Positions 1-8,414 of a stretch of DNA of 40,068 bases are shown piece by piece. The first letter of the stretch is position 1. Each line of letters opens with the position of its first letter. The notes beneath the pieces are model-generated. The model saw only the letters and a list, made by a program, of their open reading frames with translations, did not search any database and was not told the origin of the DNA. Both the position numbers and the translations under genes were made by a program. Source of the DNA: Desulfuromusa sp. (GTDB lineage Bacteria; Desulfobacterota; Desulfuromonadia; Desulfuromonadales; Geopsychrobacteraceae); the NCBI GenBank assembly GCA_027858895.1, contig JAQIBX010000034.1, positions 1 through 40,068 of the forward strand. Direction: 5' to 3'.

Positions 1-24
1 TATTGTAAAATTACGGTTTTGCAT
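1..24 (-). CDS. ptsH: Probable HPr phosphocarrier, first 8 codons only
   Basis: Only eight codons lie in the window: ATG at 22-24 on the minus strand, reading MQNRNFTI. An AGGGG ribosome binding site sits at 35-39, ten bases upstream, and the PTS IID stop is 15 nt upstream. HPr proteins commonly begin with a short strand of this kind before the N-x-LGLHAR active-site segment, which would lie outside the window. The position directly after mannose-family PTS genes and HPr kinase supports HPr. The call rests on context and eight residues. Confidence 0.5.
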
Positions 25-39
25 GATTTATTGTACCCC

Positions 40-813
40 TCATGAAGCGATCAAATGAACCATGTCAGCCCAGAACACTCCGATTAAAAAAATACTGGCA
101 ACGGATATAAAAACCAGCAGCAACGTTGATACGCCTTTACGCGCCACCAGGCTGAGTATGACCATCGGTATTAAAATCCACAGCCCCAGCCAACTGGGCA
201 ATTGTTGCTGGGTTAACTGGGAAAAGACCATAAATGCACTCAACCCACCAAGGACCACAACAGTGGTCTCCTTGGTATGAATAGCCCAGTCTGGCAATCT
301 ATGACTTTGTATAAACTCAACTGATTTCATCCCCTGGCGATAGCCGCGGACAAAGAATACTGTCCTGAACCAGGTCGGCACGAGATTATAGAGCAGTATA
401 AAAACTAGCGGCGCCCAGAGAATTCCCTTAACCGCGAAAAATAGAGCCACTCCCGCTGCTAAGGGGCGCAAACCACCCCAGAAAAGAGCATCACCTATTG
501 CAGCATAGGGGGCAGCAACCATCTCCTTAAAATCATCTATTTCAAGCGTCGGATCTGCAATTCCGGAAGCCTGTTCTTCCTCCAATTTCAAAACCGCACC
601 AGCAACCATCGGAGCTAGATAAACATTAGTATTAAAATATCCGACATACTTGCGGCTGACCGACAGCAATTCTTCATTGCTATATAGTTTTTTTAATCCG
701 GGCAACAGAGAATAGAAAAAACCGAGTCCCTGCAACCTTTCAAAGTTCCAGCTTGCCTGCAACAGCAGCAATCTAAACCAGATATATAAGCGGGTCTTCC
801 GTGGAATCGCCAT
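40..813 (-). CDS. PTS mannose-family IID component
   Basis: This is the integral membrane IID subunit of a mannose/fructose/sorbose-family phosphotransferase system, which works with IIC to move the sugar across the inner membrane. The protein (257 aa) has the family's N-terminal pattern (RLLLLQASWNFERLQGLGF) followed by hydrophobic segments in the C-terminal half. The start at 813 was chosen because the IIC stop lies at 816-818, two bases upstream, and the longer frame would overlap IIC by 45 nt. It is the last of four PTS genes in the order IIA-IIB-IIC-IID. The substrate cannot be read from sequence; in related bacteria such systems may be mainly regulatory. Confidence 0.88.
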   Translation of the reverse strand: MAIPRKTRLYIWFRLLLLQASWNFERLQGLGFFYSLLPGLKKLYSNEELLSVSRKYVGYFNTNVYLAPMVAGAVLKLEEEQASGIADPTLEIDDFKEMVAAPYAAIGDALFWGGLRPLAAGVALFFAVKGILWAPLVFILLYNLVPTWFRTVFFVRGYRQGMKSVEFIQSHRLPDWAIHTKETTVVVLGGLSAFMVFSQLTQQQLPSWLGLWILIPMVILSLVARKGVSTLLLVFISVASIFLIGVFWADMVHLIAS

Positions 814-815
814 CC

Positions 816-1505
816 CTACACCAGCCACATCAATAGAAAGGACATACAAAACGACGCACAAAACAGCGTAATTGCCCTGCTGACGTTAATCGTCCCCAGA
901 ATGACGGCAATGCCGACCAGCGGCAGAGCCAATTGAACCCAGGCAGATGAATAGCTCATCGGTTGCTGCAGTAGTGGCCAAAGCAAAGGAACAATTAATA
1001 ACCCACCAAGTAAAATAATGGCGTAGGTGCCTATTGCAGCTAGAGAAAAACTGGTCAAACCGCGCATATGCTGCAATTCTGCCACCAACAAAGATCCCCG
1101 ATCGAGAGCTGAATCAACCTGCTTTATCAGCCGTATATTATATTGCCTGGCATAATGATCCAAGTACTGCCCAACCTTACCGAGAGGAATAGCAATCAGA
1201 AGACAAAGCAGCAGCAACTCTATTCCTGAAGCATTCAATGTACGACCCAGGATGATCCCCAGAACAGTACTGGCAATAGCTACCTGAGTATCATCGGGTG
1301 GAACCGCCGCACCTACTGGCAACCTGGCAAGCCATAGCAACTCGACCATCACCCCGATTTGCAATCCAATGAGAGGCTCACCAAGAACAAAAGCTGTCAG
1401 CGGGGCTGCCACAATCGGCCTTGAAATCATAATCTGCAGAATTGCAACACGATCTAACCCACAGATTAAGGAGATCAGAGCTCCAAAGGCCAGGCTACTC
1501 GCCAT
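816..1505 (-). CDS. PTS mannose-family IIC component
   Basis: A hydrophobic 229-aa protein with about six or seven membrane segments, matching the IIC permease subunit of mannose-family PTS. It carries a family-like stretch around GLQIGVMVELLWL followed by VGAAVPPDDTQVAI. The start at 1505 is preferred: ATG overlaps the IIB stop by one base (TGATG), and an AGGGAGAG ribosome binding site lies just upstream. Translation is therefore probably coupled to IIB. An in-frame start 39 nt further upstream would lie inside IIB and lacks such a site. Confidence 0.88.
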   Translation of the reverse strand: MASSLAFGALISLICGLDRVAILQIMISRPIVAAPLTAFVLGEPLIGLQIGVMVELLWLARLPVGAAVPPDDTQVAIASTVLGIILGRTLNASGIELLLLCLLIAIPLGKVGQYLDHYARQYNIRLIKQVDSALDRGSLLVAELQHMRGLTSFSLAAIGTYAIILLGGLLIVPLLWPLLQQPMSYSSAWVQLALPLVGIAVILGTINVSRAITLFCASFCMSFLLMWLV

Positions 1506-1999
1506 CACACTCTCCCTGTAAGGGCTGGTATCAATTTTCGCCAAGGGCGTTCACTATCTGTCGGTATACAGCGGGAGGTAATTTTGACACCAGCTTGATC
1601 AAGCAATTCCAGATCATCCATGTCAGCGGGATTTAAAAACAGGGTACAACTGAGTCTGGCCTTGCCCTTATCTGCGTGTAAGTTGCCAAGATTCAGATGT
1701 TCGTATGCCAGGCCACCACAATATGCGCGTACTGCGTCGGAAGTTGTGCCAAACAGCAAAATGACTCTACTACGCCTGAGCTGAGCCGAATTCAACAAAG
1801 CAATAGATTCTACAACAGTACCAATTTCAACCCGCATTCGGCTGGGAACCGAAGCTTGCATCATCATTTTTTTCAACGGTTTCCCGGCGATATCATCATT
1901 GGCAACAACAATGCAGTCCGCATGGACAAAAGGAACCCAAGCCTCCAAAACCTGGCCATGAATTAAACGGTTATCGATACGAGTCAGAACAAGGTTCAT
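1505..1999 (-). CDS. PTS mannose-family IIB component
   Basis: This cytoplasmic phosphotransfer subunit (164 aa) takes phosphate from IIA and passes it to the sugar. The N-terminus reads RIDNRLIHGQV, with His14 the expected phosphorylated residue of mannose-type IIB domains. ATG at 1999 is preferred over a TTG one codon upstream because GGAG lies five bases before it. The gene lies 20 nt after IIA and overlaps IIC by one base. IIA and IIB are separate proteins here, unlike the fused IIAB of E. coli ManX. Confidence 0.92.
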   Translation of the reverse strand: MNLVLTRIDNRLIHGQVLEAWVPFVHADCIVVANDDIAGKPLKKMMMQASVPSRMRVEIGTVVESIALLNSAQLRRSRVILLFGTTSDAVRAYCGGLAYEHLNLGNLHADKGKARLSCTLFLNPADMDDLELLDQAGVKITSRCIPTDSERPWRKLIPALTGRV

Positions 2000-2019
2000 C
2001 AATTCTCCAAAGAGTCGAT

Positions 2020-2427
2020 TTATCGAACCGAGCGTAGCAGTTCAGAAGGGCGCATAATTGCGTTTTGAGCATAATCTTTGAGCAGCTCAGCCAGCCCGTC
2101 CAGGTCGTGATTAACGCGGGCACCGACGCCTTTGATCAACATCGGCAAATTAACCCCGGTAAGGATTTCAACTACCCCTTCCTGGAGAAATTCAGCGCTG
2201 ATATTGGTCGGTGTTCCACCAAACAGATCGGTTAAAATCATCGTTCCGTCACCATCTTTTCCAGCCAAAATCAGAGCTGCCTGCAATTCCTCTGTGGCAA
2301 CTTCAACTGACATATCATGGTCGATGCTAACGGCCGCAACGACCTTAAGCGGACCAAGTATCAGCTCCGCTGCGTGTAGGAATTCATGAGCCAAACCAGC
2401 ATGGGTTACAACCACGATACCGATCAT
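2020..2427 (-). CDS. PTS mannose-family IIA component
   Basis: A 135-aa IIA subunit that accepts phosphate from HPr. The start MIGIVVVTHAGLA has His9 at the position of the phosphorylated histidine in mannose-type IIA, and DLFGGTPTN near residue 67 is a family motif. ATG at 2427 lies three bases after the rapZ stop with AAGGG seven bases upstream, so it is translated from the same transcript as rapZ and hprK. This links the PTS directly to the HPr kinase circuit. Confidence 0.93.
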   Translation of the reverse strand: MIGIVVVTHAGLAHEFLHAAELILGPLKVVAAVSIDHDMSVEVATEELQAALILAGKDGDGTMILTDLFGGTPTNISAEFLQEGVVEILTGVNLPMLIKGVGARVNHDLDGLAELLKDYAQNAIMRPSELLRSVR

Positions 2428-2430
2428 CCG

Positions 2431-3291
2431 CTAACCCTTATCAATATCACGATGGTTAATCCGCAGGATAACATCCGGCTCAGGAAAGCTACTATAAAGG
2501 TCCTCAACAATCGAAACACTTCGGTGTCTGCCACCGGTACAACCGATTGCGACCGTCAAATAACTTTTCCCTTCAGCACAATAATGGGGCAGTAAAAAAC
2601 CAAGCAAATGATCAAGGTGATAACGAAAATCACGGCAGGCCTGCTGCGAAAGAACATACTCGCGCAACCTTGGATCCAAACCGGTCAGTGGCCGTAATTC
2701 ATCAATATAATGGGGATTAGGCAAAAAACGCACATCGAATACCAGATCTGCGGCCGGAGGTAATCCATAGCGATAACCAAAAGATTCCAAATTAACAATC
2801 AGCAAAGATTCGTGCTCTTCACCAAGGAAATCGAGCATCAAATCCCGCATTTGACGGGTATTCAGGTTACTGCTATCAATTATCTTTGTCGCGGTATCCC
2901 GCAACATCCACAGTTGCTGGCGTTCCCGATCTATTCCATCCTGAACGGTCTCGGTAGCCGCCAGCGGGTGCGAACGGCGTGTCTCTGAATAGCGTCGCCG
3001 CAAGGCAGCATCTTCTGCTTCAAAAAACAGGATATCCAGCTTATATCCATCCTGTTTTAACTGGTCAAAGGTCTTTTTATAGTCGGTTAAAAAACCACGA
3101 TTACGGACATCAATAACGACTGCTACGCCTGAGTTTGGATTCAGCCCCTCTTCAGCACGCTGCATAAAATCGGGTAACATCACCAAAGGCAGGTTATCAA
3201 CCACAAAAAACCCCTGATCTTCAAGAACCCTGGCCGCAGTACTTTTCCCAGAACCAGACAAGCCCGTAATAATCAGTAAGCGTCGATTCAT
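2431..3291 (-). CDS. rapZ: RNase adapter / nucleotide-binding protein RapZ (YvcJ family)
   Basis: A 286-aa P-loop protein of the RapZ/YvcJ family. Walker A is GLSGSGKS at residues 9-16 and the C-terminal part holds GCTGGRHRSV, the conserved pocket-forming motif of the family. In E. coli RapZ directs RNase E to the GlmZ RNA and so controls glucosamine-6-phosphate synthesis; in Firmicutes the orthologue has other roles. The start ATG overlaps the hprK stop by four bases (ATGA). Placement between hprK and the PTS is a recurring arrangement and suggests a role in PTS or cell-envelope precursor signalling here; the RNA target cannot be inferred. Confidence 0.93.
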   Translation of the reverse strand: MNRRLLIITGLSGSGKSTAARVLEDQGFFVVDNLPLVMLPDFMQRAEEGLNPNSGVAVVIDVRNRGFLTDYKKTFDQLKQDGYKLDILFFEAEDAALRRRYSETRRSHPLAATETVQDGIDRERQQLWMLRDTATKIIDSSNLNTRQMRDLMLDFLGEEHESLLIVNLESFGYRYGLPPAADLVFDVRFLPNPHYIDELRPLTGLDPRLREYVLSQQACRDFRYHLDHLLGFLLPHYCAEGKSYLTVAIGCTGGRHRSVSIVEDLYSSFPEPDVILRINHRDIDKG

Positions 3292-4262
3292 TCCAGATCA
3301 TCCCCGATGATAGTATGGGAATGACGGTGCGCTGCTGCAGCCATACGCTTTTCCAGAAGATCCTGAAACTCACGAGCACTGTGATAGCCCATCTCTTTTA
3401 AGAGCTGATTCCGTGCTGCAACTTCAACAATAGTACCGATATTTCTCCCTGGAGCCACTGGTATCCGGACAATCGGCAAGTCAACCCCGTGGATATTTAA
3501 AGTTTTTTCCTCTAACCCCAGACGGTCATATTCTTTATCATCTTCCCATTGCACCAACTCAACAACCAGATCAATTTTTTTGCGTTCCCGAATTGCAGCC
3601 ACACCAAACAGATGCTTGATGTTGAGGATGCCCAAACCACGAATTTCCATATGGTAGTGGAGCAGATCCATTCCTTCGCCAAAAACAACTGAAGGGAGCT
3701 TAAAACGCACCTTGATGATATCATCAGCAACTAGACTATAACCACGCAGAATAAGCTCAAGGGCACACTCACTTTTGCCAACTCCACTCTTCCCCTGGAT
3801 CAAAACCCCGATGCCAAGAACATCCATCAACACCCCATGCAGGGTTGAAGTCGGCAATAAACGTTCTTCCAAAAAGCGAGTCAACAGGGCAATAAAGTTA
3901 GAACTGAGATGTTTGGTTCGTAGCAGTGGAGTGTTCTCAGCCTCAGCATGTTCAAGCAGATAATCGGGGGCTTCCTGATTTTTAGTAATGATCAGACAGG
4001 CGAGTTTTCTGCTGCAAAAACCATCCAATATTTCAATTGCTTTGTCCCGCGACATGGTCTGCAAGAAGTTCAATTCTGTGGCGCCAATGATCTGCACCCG
4101 ATCCGAATGTAAACTGTCGGTATAACCTGCCAGCGCAAGTCCAGGCTTCTGAATTCTTGGAACCGAAACAGTATTGGACAATCCACCCGCACCAGACAAC
4201 AGATCAAGGTCGAGACCTGCTTCCTTTTCGTCGAGAATTTCTTGAATGGTCAGTTTTGGCAT
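3288..4262 (-). CDS. hprK: HPr(Ser) kinase/phosphorylase
   Basis: The protein (324 aa from the chosen ATG) phosphorylates and dephosphorylates HPr on a serine, linking metabolic state to PTS activity. The N-terminal domain is followed by Walker A GKSGVGKS at residues 157-164, preceded by LHGVLMDVLGIGVLI, and by EIRGLGILNI, the HprK signature region. The start at 4262 (MPKLTIQEIL) gives a normal family length; a 36-residue longer reading overlaps ptsN and has no family-like sequence. There are 49 nt between ptsN and this start, with CAGGG upstream. HprK in a Gram-negative with sigma-54 and PtsN usually signals a regulatory rather than transport-centred PTS. Confidence 0.93.
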   Translation of the reverse strand: MPKLTIQEILDEKEAGLDLDLLSGAGGLSNTVSVPRIQKPGLALAGYTDSLHSDRVQIIGATELNFLQTMSRDKAIEILDGFCSRKLACLIITKNQEAPDYLLEHAEAENTPLLRTKHLSSNFIALLTRFLEERLLPTSTLHGVLMDVLGIGVLIQGKSGVGKSECALELILRGYSLVADDIIKVRFKLPSVVFGEGMDLLHYHMEIRGLGILNIKHLFGVAAIRERKKIDLVVELVQWEDDKEYDRLGLEEKTLNIHGVDLPIVRIPVAPGRNIGTIVEVAARNQLLKEMGYHSAREFQDLLEKRMAAAAHRHSHTIIGDDLE

Positions 4263-4311
4263 AGTGTCAGAACCCTGATGGACCACTGAACCTCTTAGAG
4301 ATTCAGTAGAA

Positions 4312-4773
4312 TCAGGCTGGCCCCTCTTCATCAAGAATGATCTGGTAAATAGCTTTTTGGTCAGGAGCATCCATCAGTTTCTTTCTGACGGAAGCATCTT
4401 TCAATAGCTTGGAGATTCTAGCCAGAGTTTTCAAATGGACCCCCACCGATTCCTCTGGGGCAATCAGCAAGAAAAACAGGTAAGCGGGTTGTCCGTCCAT
4501 CGAGTCAAAATCAACCCCGGAACGGCTCCGACCGAAAACCAGTTTCAGCTCGGGGATTCCCGCTAATTTTCCGTGGGGGATTGCTACACCATAACCAATC
4601 CCGGTACTGCCAAGCCTTTCCCGCTCTTCAAGAACGGCAATGACATCAGCTCGGTTCAAGGAGGGTTCACAGAAAATCAACGCATCGGCCAACTCTACAA
4701 GAGCTTTAGCCTTATCTTTAGCTTGCAGATCGGCGACAATAGCACGTGGGTCCAATAGTTCAGATATTTTCAT
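4312..4773 (-). CDS. ptsN: PTS IIA-like nitrogen regulatory protein PtsN
   Basis: This 153-aa protein is an EIIA of the fructose/nitrogen type. His67 in GVAIPHGKL is the expected phosphorylated residue, and the later stretch FLLIAPEESVGVHLKTLARIS is characteristic of the family. In other bacteria PtsN receives phosphate through a PTS phosphorelay and regulates sigma-54-linked and potassium functions. It lies between hpf and hprK in the rpoN neighbourhood, the classic location. ATG at 4773 begins MKISELL; a GTG two codons upstream is possible. A perfect hairpin separates it from hpf, so it may be partly uncoupled from rpoN-hpf transcription. Confidence 0.93.
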   Translation of the reverse strand: MKISELLDPRAIVADLQAKDKAKALVELADALIFCEPSLNRADVIAVLEERERLGSTGIGYGVAIPHGKLAGIPELKLVFGRSRSGVDFDSMDGQPAYLFFLLIAPEESVGVHLKTLARISKLLKDASVRKKLMDAPDQKAIYQIILDEEGPA

Positions 4774-4805
4774 AATCACAATCTATAGTTGGTCAGAAAT
4801 AAAAT

Positions 4806-4842
4806 ATACGGGTCTTTTTCATAGCAAGAAAAAGACCCGTAT
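4806..4842 (-). terminator. Perfect 15-bp hairpin between hpf and ptsN
   Basis: Positions 4806-4820 and 4828-4842 are exact inverted copies (ATACGGGTCTTTTTC and its complement) around a 7-nt loop. On the minus strand the stem begins ten bases after the hpf stop and is followed by ATTTTATTTC, an interrupted U tract. It could be a leaky intrinsic terminator or a processing/stability stem that sets hpf apart from ptsN-hprK. Confidence 0.6.
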
Positions 4843-4851
4843 CACAAATTG

Positions 4852-5400
4852 TTAAGCCCCTTGGGGGACAATTAAACCATAGTTGCCATCTTTGCGGCGA
4901 TAGACAACATGCATTTCTTCAGAGTTATCATCGGTGAAAGCAAGGAAATCCTTATCCAAAAGATCCATCTGCATAACCGCCTCTTCCACCGACATCGGTT
5001 TAACAAAGGATGAGTGGCTGCGAATAATTTCAGGACTGTCGGCTCCTTCATCAACACCCGGTGCTGCAGAAACCGTCTTTTCCAACAGTTGCTGGGTTCC
5101 ACTGTCCCCTTTGTGTTCCTTTAATTTATCTTTATAACGCTTCAGCTGCCGTTCGATTTTATCAACCATCAAATCGATGGCGGCATACATGTCTTCCTTG
5201 GTTTCGGTACTCTTCATGGTCAGCCCTTTAGCGACCATGGTAACCCCAGCTCGATGGTTGATTTTTTTCTGCACGGATAAAACCACTTGGGCATCAATTG
5301 GCTCATCGATGTATTTTTTAACCCGAGTCAGCTTATCTTCCACATAGCTGCGAATGGCATCACTGCTTTCCATGTGACGGAAGGTAACGGCAATTTGCAT
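4852..5400 (-). CDS. hpf: Ribosome hibernation promoting factor, long form
   Basis: A 182-aa HPF/YfiA-family protein. The N-terminal domain starts MQIAVTFRHMESS, and a separate C-terminal domain (about residues 125-182, KPMSVEEAVMQMDLL ... VVYRRKDGNYGLI) marks it as long HPF, which in other bacteria dimerises 70S ribosomes into inactive 100S particles. The start at 5400 is fixed by AGGAGG upstream (revcomp of 5407-5412); a seven-codon longer reading has no such site. It lies downstream of rpoN, separated by 251 nt that hold a palindromic repeat. Confidence 0.95.
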   Translation of the reverse strand: MQIAVTFRHMESSDAIRSYVEDKLTRVKKYIDEPIDAQVVLSVQKKINHRAGVTMVAKGLTMKSTETKEDMYAAIDLMVDKIERQLKRYKDKLKEHKGDSGTQQLLEKTVSAAPGVDEGADSPEIIRSHSSFVKPMSVEEAVMQMDLLDKDFLAFTDDNSEEMHVVYRRKDGNYGLIVPQGA

Positions 5401-5534
5401 AGGGCAACCTCCTTGCTTCAACAGGCTCCGGTATGGAGTCTGGATTAGTTTAACTATAACGCAGAATCATCCACGATGTATCTCTTTACCATGGAAAAAT
5501 CAAAATGGATGATCTTAAAAAACACAGTGGCTAA

Positions 5535-5644
5535 GCAAAAATTCCGGCCTACAAGGCGTAGTAGTTTTTCGGGGAGTGAAGGCATACACATGGTATGTCA
5601 AGATCCTGAAAAACTGCTGTAACACAGGAGGACGGACTTTTTGC
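5535..5644. repeat. 110-bp nested palindromic intergenic element
   Basis: The ends are near-perfect inverted repeats: GCAAAAATTCCG at 5535-5546 against CGGACTTTTTGC at 5633-5644, with one mismatch. Inside lie AGTAGTTTTTC (5560-5570) against GAAAAACTGCT (5608-5618) and a central CATAC/GTATG stem (5583-5597). No open frame fits. It resembles REP or MITE-type intergenic elements, but only one copy is in the window, so the repeat nature is inferred from structure. It fills most of the rpoN-hpf spacer and would fold in the transcript. Confidence 0.55.
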
Positions 5645-5651
5645 AACGCCA

Positions 5652-7106
5652 TCAAAATAACCTTTTCCGTTCAGTTGATGAGCCAATCCCTAGCATTTCC
5701 CGATACTTGGTCACAGTACGGCGAGCGATATTAATATCCTGTTCCGCCAAAAGAACAACCATTTTCTGATCAGAATAAGGCTTTTTGGGATTTTCTTCGG
5801 CAATAATCTCTTTAATGCGACTCTTCACACTCTCCGAGGCGATTGCATCTCCATCAGCTGTATTGATCCCGCTGTTAAAAAAATATTTCAGCTCAAACAG
5901 GCCTTGTGGAGTTTGCACATATTTGTTCGTTGTCACACGACTGACCGTTGATTCGTGCATCTCAATATCATCAGCAACATCGCGAAGGACCAAAGGCTTC
6001 AAGTATTCAATTCCATGGTCGAAAAAGTTCCGCTGGAATTTAACAATGCTTTTGGTAACTTTATAAATAGTGCGCTGCCGCTGATGGATACTCTTGATCA
6101 ACCAGACCGCACTGCGCATTTTATCCTGAATGTACTCCCCGGCTTTCTTATCAACGGATTTTGAATCGGTTAATGCATTACGGTAAAATGAATTGATCCG
6201 CAAATTTGGCAAACCATCATCGTTCTGCGTCACAACATATTCATCACCGACCTTATGGACAAAAATGTCGGGAGAAATATAATGAACATCCTCTTCGTTA
6301 TATGCTCTTCCAGGTCGAGGATCCAGGCCAGAGATCACTTTTGCAGCATGCAACACATCATCCAGGGAAACTTTTAGTGCTTTTGCAATGACAGGGTACT
6401 TGCGTCCTTCCAGTTCGGCAATAAAATCACGCAAGATGGTCGCAGGCAGAGAATCAGACAATCCCATCCGGTCCAATTGCAGCAGTAGACACTCCTGAAG
6501 GTTTCGACAAGCGACCCCGGCCGGATCAAACTGTTGTACCCGTCTGAAGCCCGACTCAAATACTTGCAGATCCAGTCCTGAAGTTTGTGCCATCTCTTCA
6601 AGGCTGGCATGCAAGTAGCCAACATCATCCAGATTGCCAATAATTTCAGCAGCTGCAAGCCGCTCAGACTCTGCAAAGGTAGAAAGGCTGAGCTGCCACA
6701 TCAGGTGATCATTCAGAGTTTCCTGCCGGGTCAGCAAACTCTCATAAGAAGGTCGATCTTCGTGATCCTCATAGCTGTTGCGGGTATCACTGCTGTTGAG
6801 ACTGTAGCCCTCAAGATAGGTCTGCCAGTCGATGTCGTTCATCCCCTCCGAGTCAGCCTTAACTTCCTGCTCAGGAGCAGCTTCAGCAAAATCTACGGCC
6901 TCTCCCTCAAGATTGGCAGTTCCTTCATCATGCTCCTCTTTCGTCTCGGCCCCTTCTTCCAGAAGTGGGTTCTCAGCCAGCTCTTCTGTCACAACATCAA
7001 CCAGCTCCATCCGCGACAGCTGCAATAATTTAATTGCCTGCTGTAGCTGAGGAGTCATCACCAGTTGCTGACTGAGTTTAACCTGTAGTCGAAGATCAAT
7101 AGCCAT
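5652..7106 (-). CDS. rpoN: RNA polymerase sigma-54 factor
   Basis: Sigma-54 (484 aa from the chosen start) recognises -24/-12 promoters and needs AAA+ activators. Region I begins LRLQVKLSQQLVMTPQLQQA, the activator-interacting segment; an acidic Region II (about residues 60-110) follows; the C-terminus contains the DNA-binding RpoN box ARRTVTKYREMLGI. The start at 7106 (MAIDLRL) matches the usual start of the family; the 19-residue longer reading (MKLLMFFGR...) looks like leader sequence. It follows lptB by 91 nt, the classic lptB-rpoN-hpf-ptsN order. Confidence 0.96.
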   Translation of the reverse strand: MAIDLRLQVKLSQQLVMTPQLQQAIKLLQLSRMELVDVVTEELAENPLLEEGAETKEEHDEGTANLEGEAVDFAEAAPEQEVKADSEGMNDIDWQTYLEGYSLNSSDTRNSYEDHEDRPSYESLLTRQETLNDHLMWQLSLSTFAESERLAAAEIIGNLDDVGYLHASLEEMAQTSGLDLQVFESGFRRVQQFDPAGVACRNLQECLLLQLDRMGLSDSLPATILRDFIAELEGRKYPVIAKALKVSLDDVLHAAKVISGLDPRPGRAYNEEDVHYISPDIFVHKVGDEYVVTQNDDGLPNLRINSFYRNALTDSKSVDKKAGEYIQDKMRSAVWLIKSIHQRQRTIYKVTKSIVKFQRNFFDHGIEYLKPLVLRDVADDIEMHESTVSRVTTNKYVQTPQGLFELKYFFNSGINTADGDAIASESVKSRIKEIIAEENPKKPYSDQKMVVLLAEQDINIARRTVTKYREMLGIGSSTERKRLF

Positions 7107-7197
7107 AAAGTTCTTTAATTCCAAAGGCAGGCGCTGCCTACCAAAAAACATTAATAATTTCAAAAACTATGATGCCAATACCCACCCAGGTGCGGGA

Positions 7198-7923
7198 TTA
7201 TAGTCTGAATTTTTTTCCCAAATAAATTTCCCGTGCGAGAGGGCTTGCGGCTATTTCCTCAGGAGTTCCAAATTCAAGCAACTTACCCTGATTCAAAATA
7301 TAGGCCCGATCGCAAACACCAAGTGTTTCACGAACATTATGATCTGAAATTAAAACACCAATTCCCCGCTCTTTGAGTTGGAAAATAATATTCTGAATAT
7401 CGACCACTGCAATCGGATCAATTCCGGCAAAAGGTTCATCCAACAGCAAAAAAGCTGGTTCAAGCACAAGTGACCTGGCAATTTCAACCCGGCGCCGTTC
7501 GCCCCCAGAAAGGGCATATCCTTTTGAATCACGGATGTGGGCAATATTCAAATCATCCAGCAACCCTTCCAGACGCTGTTGTTGTTCCCCGCTGGTGAGC
7601 TTCAGAGTTTCAATAATTGCCAACAGATTTTCCGCCACTGTCAACTTACGAAAAACTGAAGCCTCTTGCGGCAAATAAGATATCCCGGAACGCGCACGCC
7701 GATACATCGGCAGATCAGTAAGATCCTGGTCATCCAGAAAAATTTTCCCCTGATCCGGCTTAGCCAGCCCGACAACCATATAAAAACTGGTTGTTTTCCC
7801 TGCGCCATTCGGGCCCAGAAGGCCAATAACCTGCCCGGAGTGAACTTCCAGATTGACTCCGGAAACAACCTCCCGACCCGCATAAGATTTATGCAGTCCA
7901 GTTGCCTTCAGAACTCTGCTCAC
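7198..7923 (-). CDS. lptB: LPS export ABC transporter ATPase LptB
   Basis: The cytoplasmic ATPase (241 aa) of the LptB2FGC complex that extracts LPS from the inner membrane. Walker A is GPNGAGKT, the signature is [13 protein letters not shown] and Walker B is [12 protein letters not shown]. The start is GTG at 7923, forming a GTGA overlap with the lptA stop. LptF and LptG are not in the window. Confidence 0.95.
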   Translation of the reverse strand: MSRVLKATGLHKSYAGREVVSGVNLEVHSGQVIGLLGPNGAGKTTSFYMVVGLAKPDQGKIFLDDQDLTDLPMYRRARSGISYLPQEASVFRKLTVAENLLAIIETLKLTSGEQQQRLEGLLDDLNIAHIRDSKGYALSGGERRRVEIARSLVLEPAFLLLDEPFAGIDPIAVVDIQNIIFQLKERGIGVLISDHNVRETLGVCDRAYILNQGKLLEFGTPEEIAASPLAREIYLGKKFRL

Positions 7924-8414
7924 TGCTGTTCCTGTTTCTTTTCCGGAACGATGATCGCTTTAACCCGACTTTTTTCAGAGCTTTTAATCAGAGTTCTATT
8001 TTCTTTAAGATAAAGAGTAATTTCATCTCCTGAGATTTTATTCTTTCCCTGCGTAACCTCAGCATTTCCAGTTAAAACCAGGATTTCTTCCAGTTGATGA
8101 AAAACCGCTTTCTCTGCGGTAGCAATCCGGTCAAGCTGTAGCACTCGTACTTCGCCAATCGCGTCCAGACGTTCAACTTGATCTTGATCCTTTTGAAAAA
8201 CGACAATCAGGTTTTCTGCATAGAGGGTCATTTCACCTTGCTTGGCAACAACATTCCCGGTAAAAATTGATTGCCGCTGTTGTTGCAACACTTCCAGCTG
8301 CTGTGCAGTGATTTCAATGGGTTGATTTCGATCCAGTTCAGGTGTTGCTTCAGCCGCAAAAGCAGCCGGTACACAGATAGCAAGCGATATCAACAGAAGT
8401 CCTCTGCCCATCAT
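7920..8414 (-). CDS. lptA: LPS transport periplasmic protein LptA
   Basis: A 164-aa periplasmic protein with an N-terminal signal peptide ([20 protein letters not shown], cleavage after AFA). The OstA/LptA beta-jellyroll follows, with [11 protein letters not shown] and [19 protein letters not shown]. LptA forms the bridge that carries LPS across the periplasm. The ATG directly follows the lptC stop (TAAATG) with GGGAG upstream. A second ATG immediately follows the first and could be used. The C-terminal tail is Lys/Gln-rich. Confidence 0.92.
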   Translation of the reverse strand: MMGRGLLLISLAICVPAAFAAEATPELDRNQPIEITAQQLEVLQQQRQSIFTGNVVAKQGEMTLYAENLIVVFQKDQDQVERLDAIGEVRVLQLDRIATAEKAVFHQLEEILVLTGNAEVTQGKNKISGDEITLYLKENRTLIKSSEKSRVKAIIVPEKKQEQQ

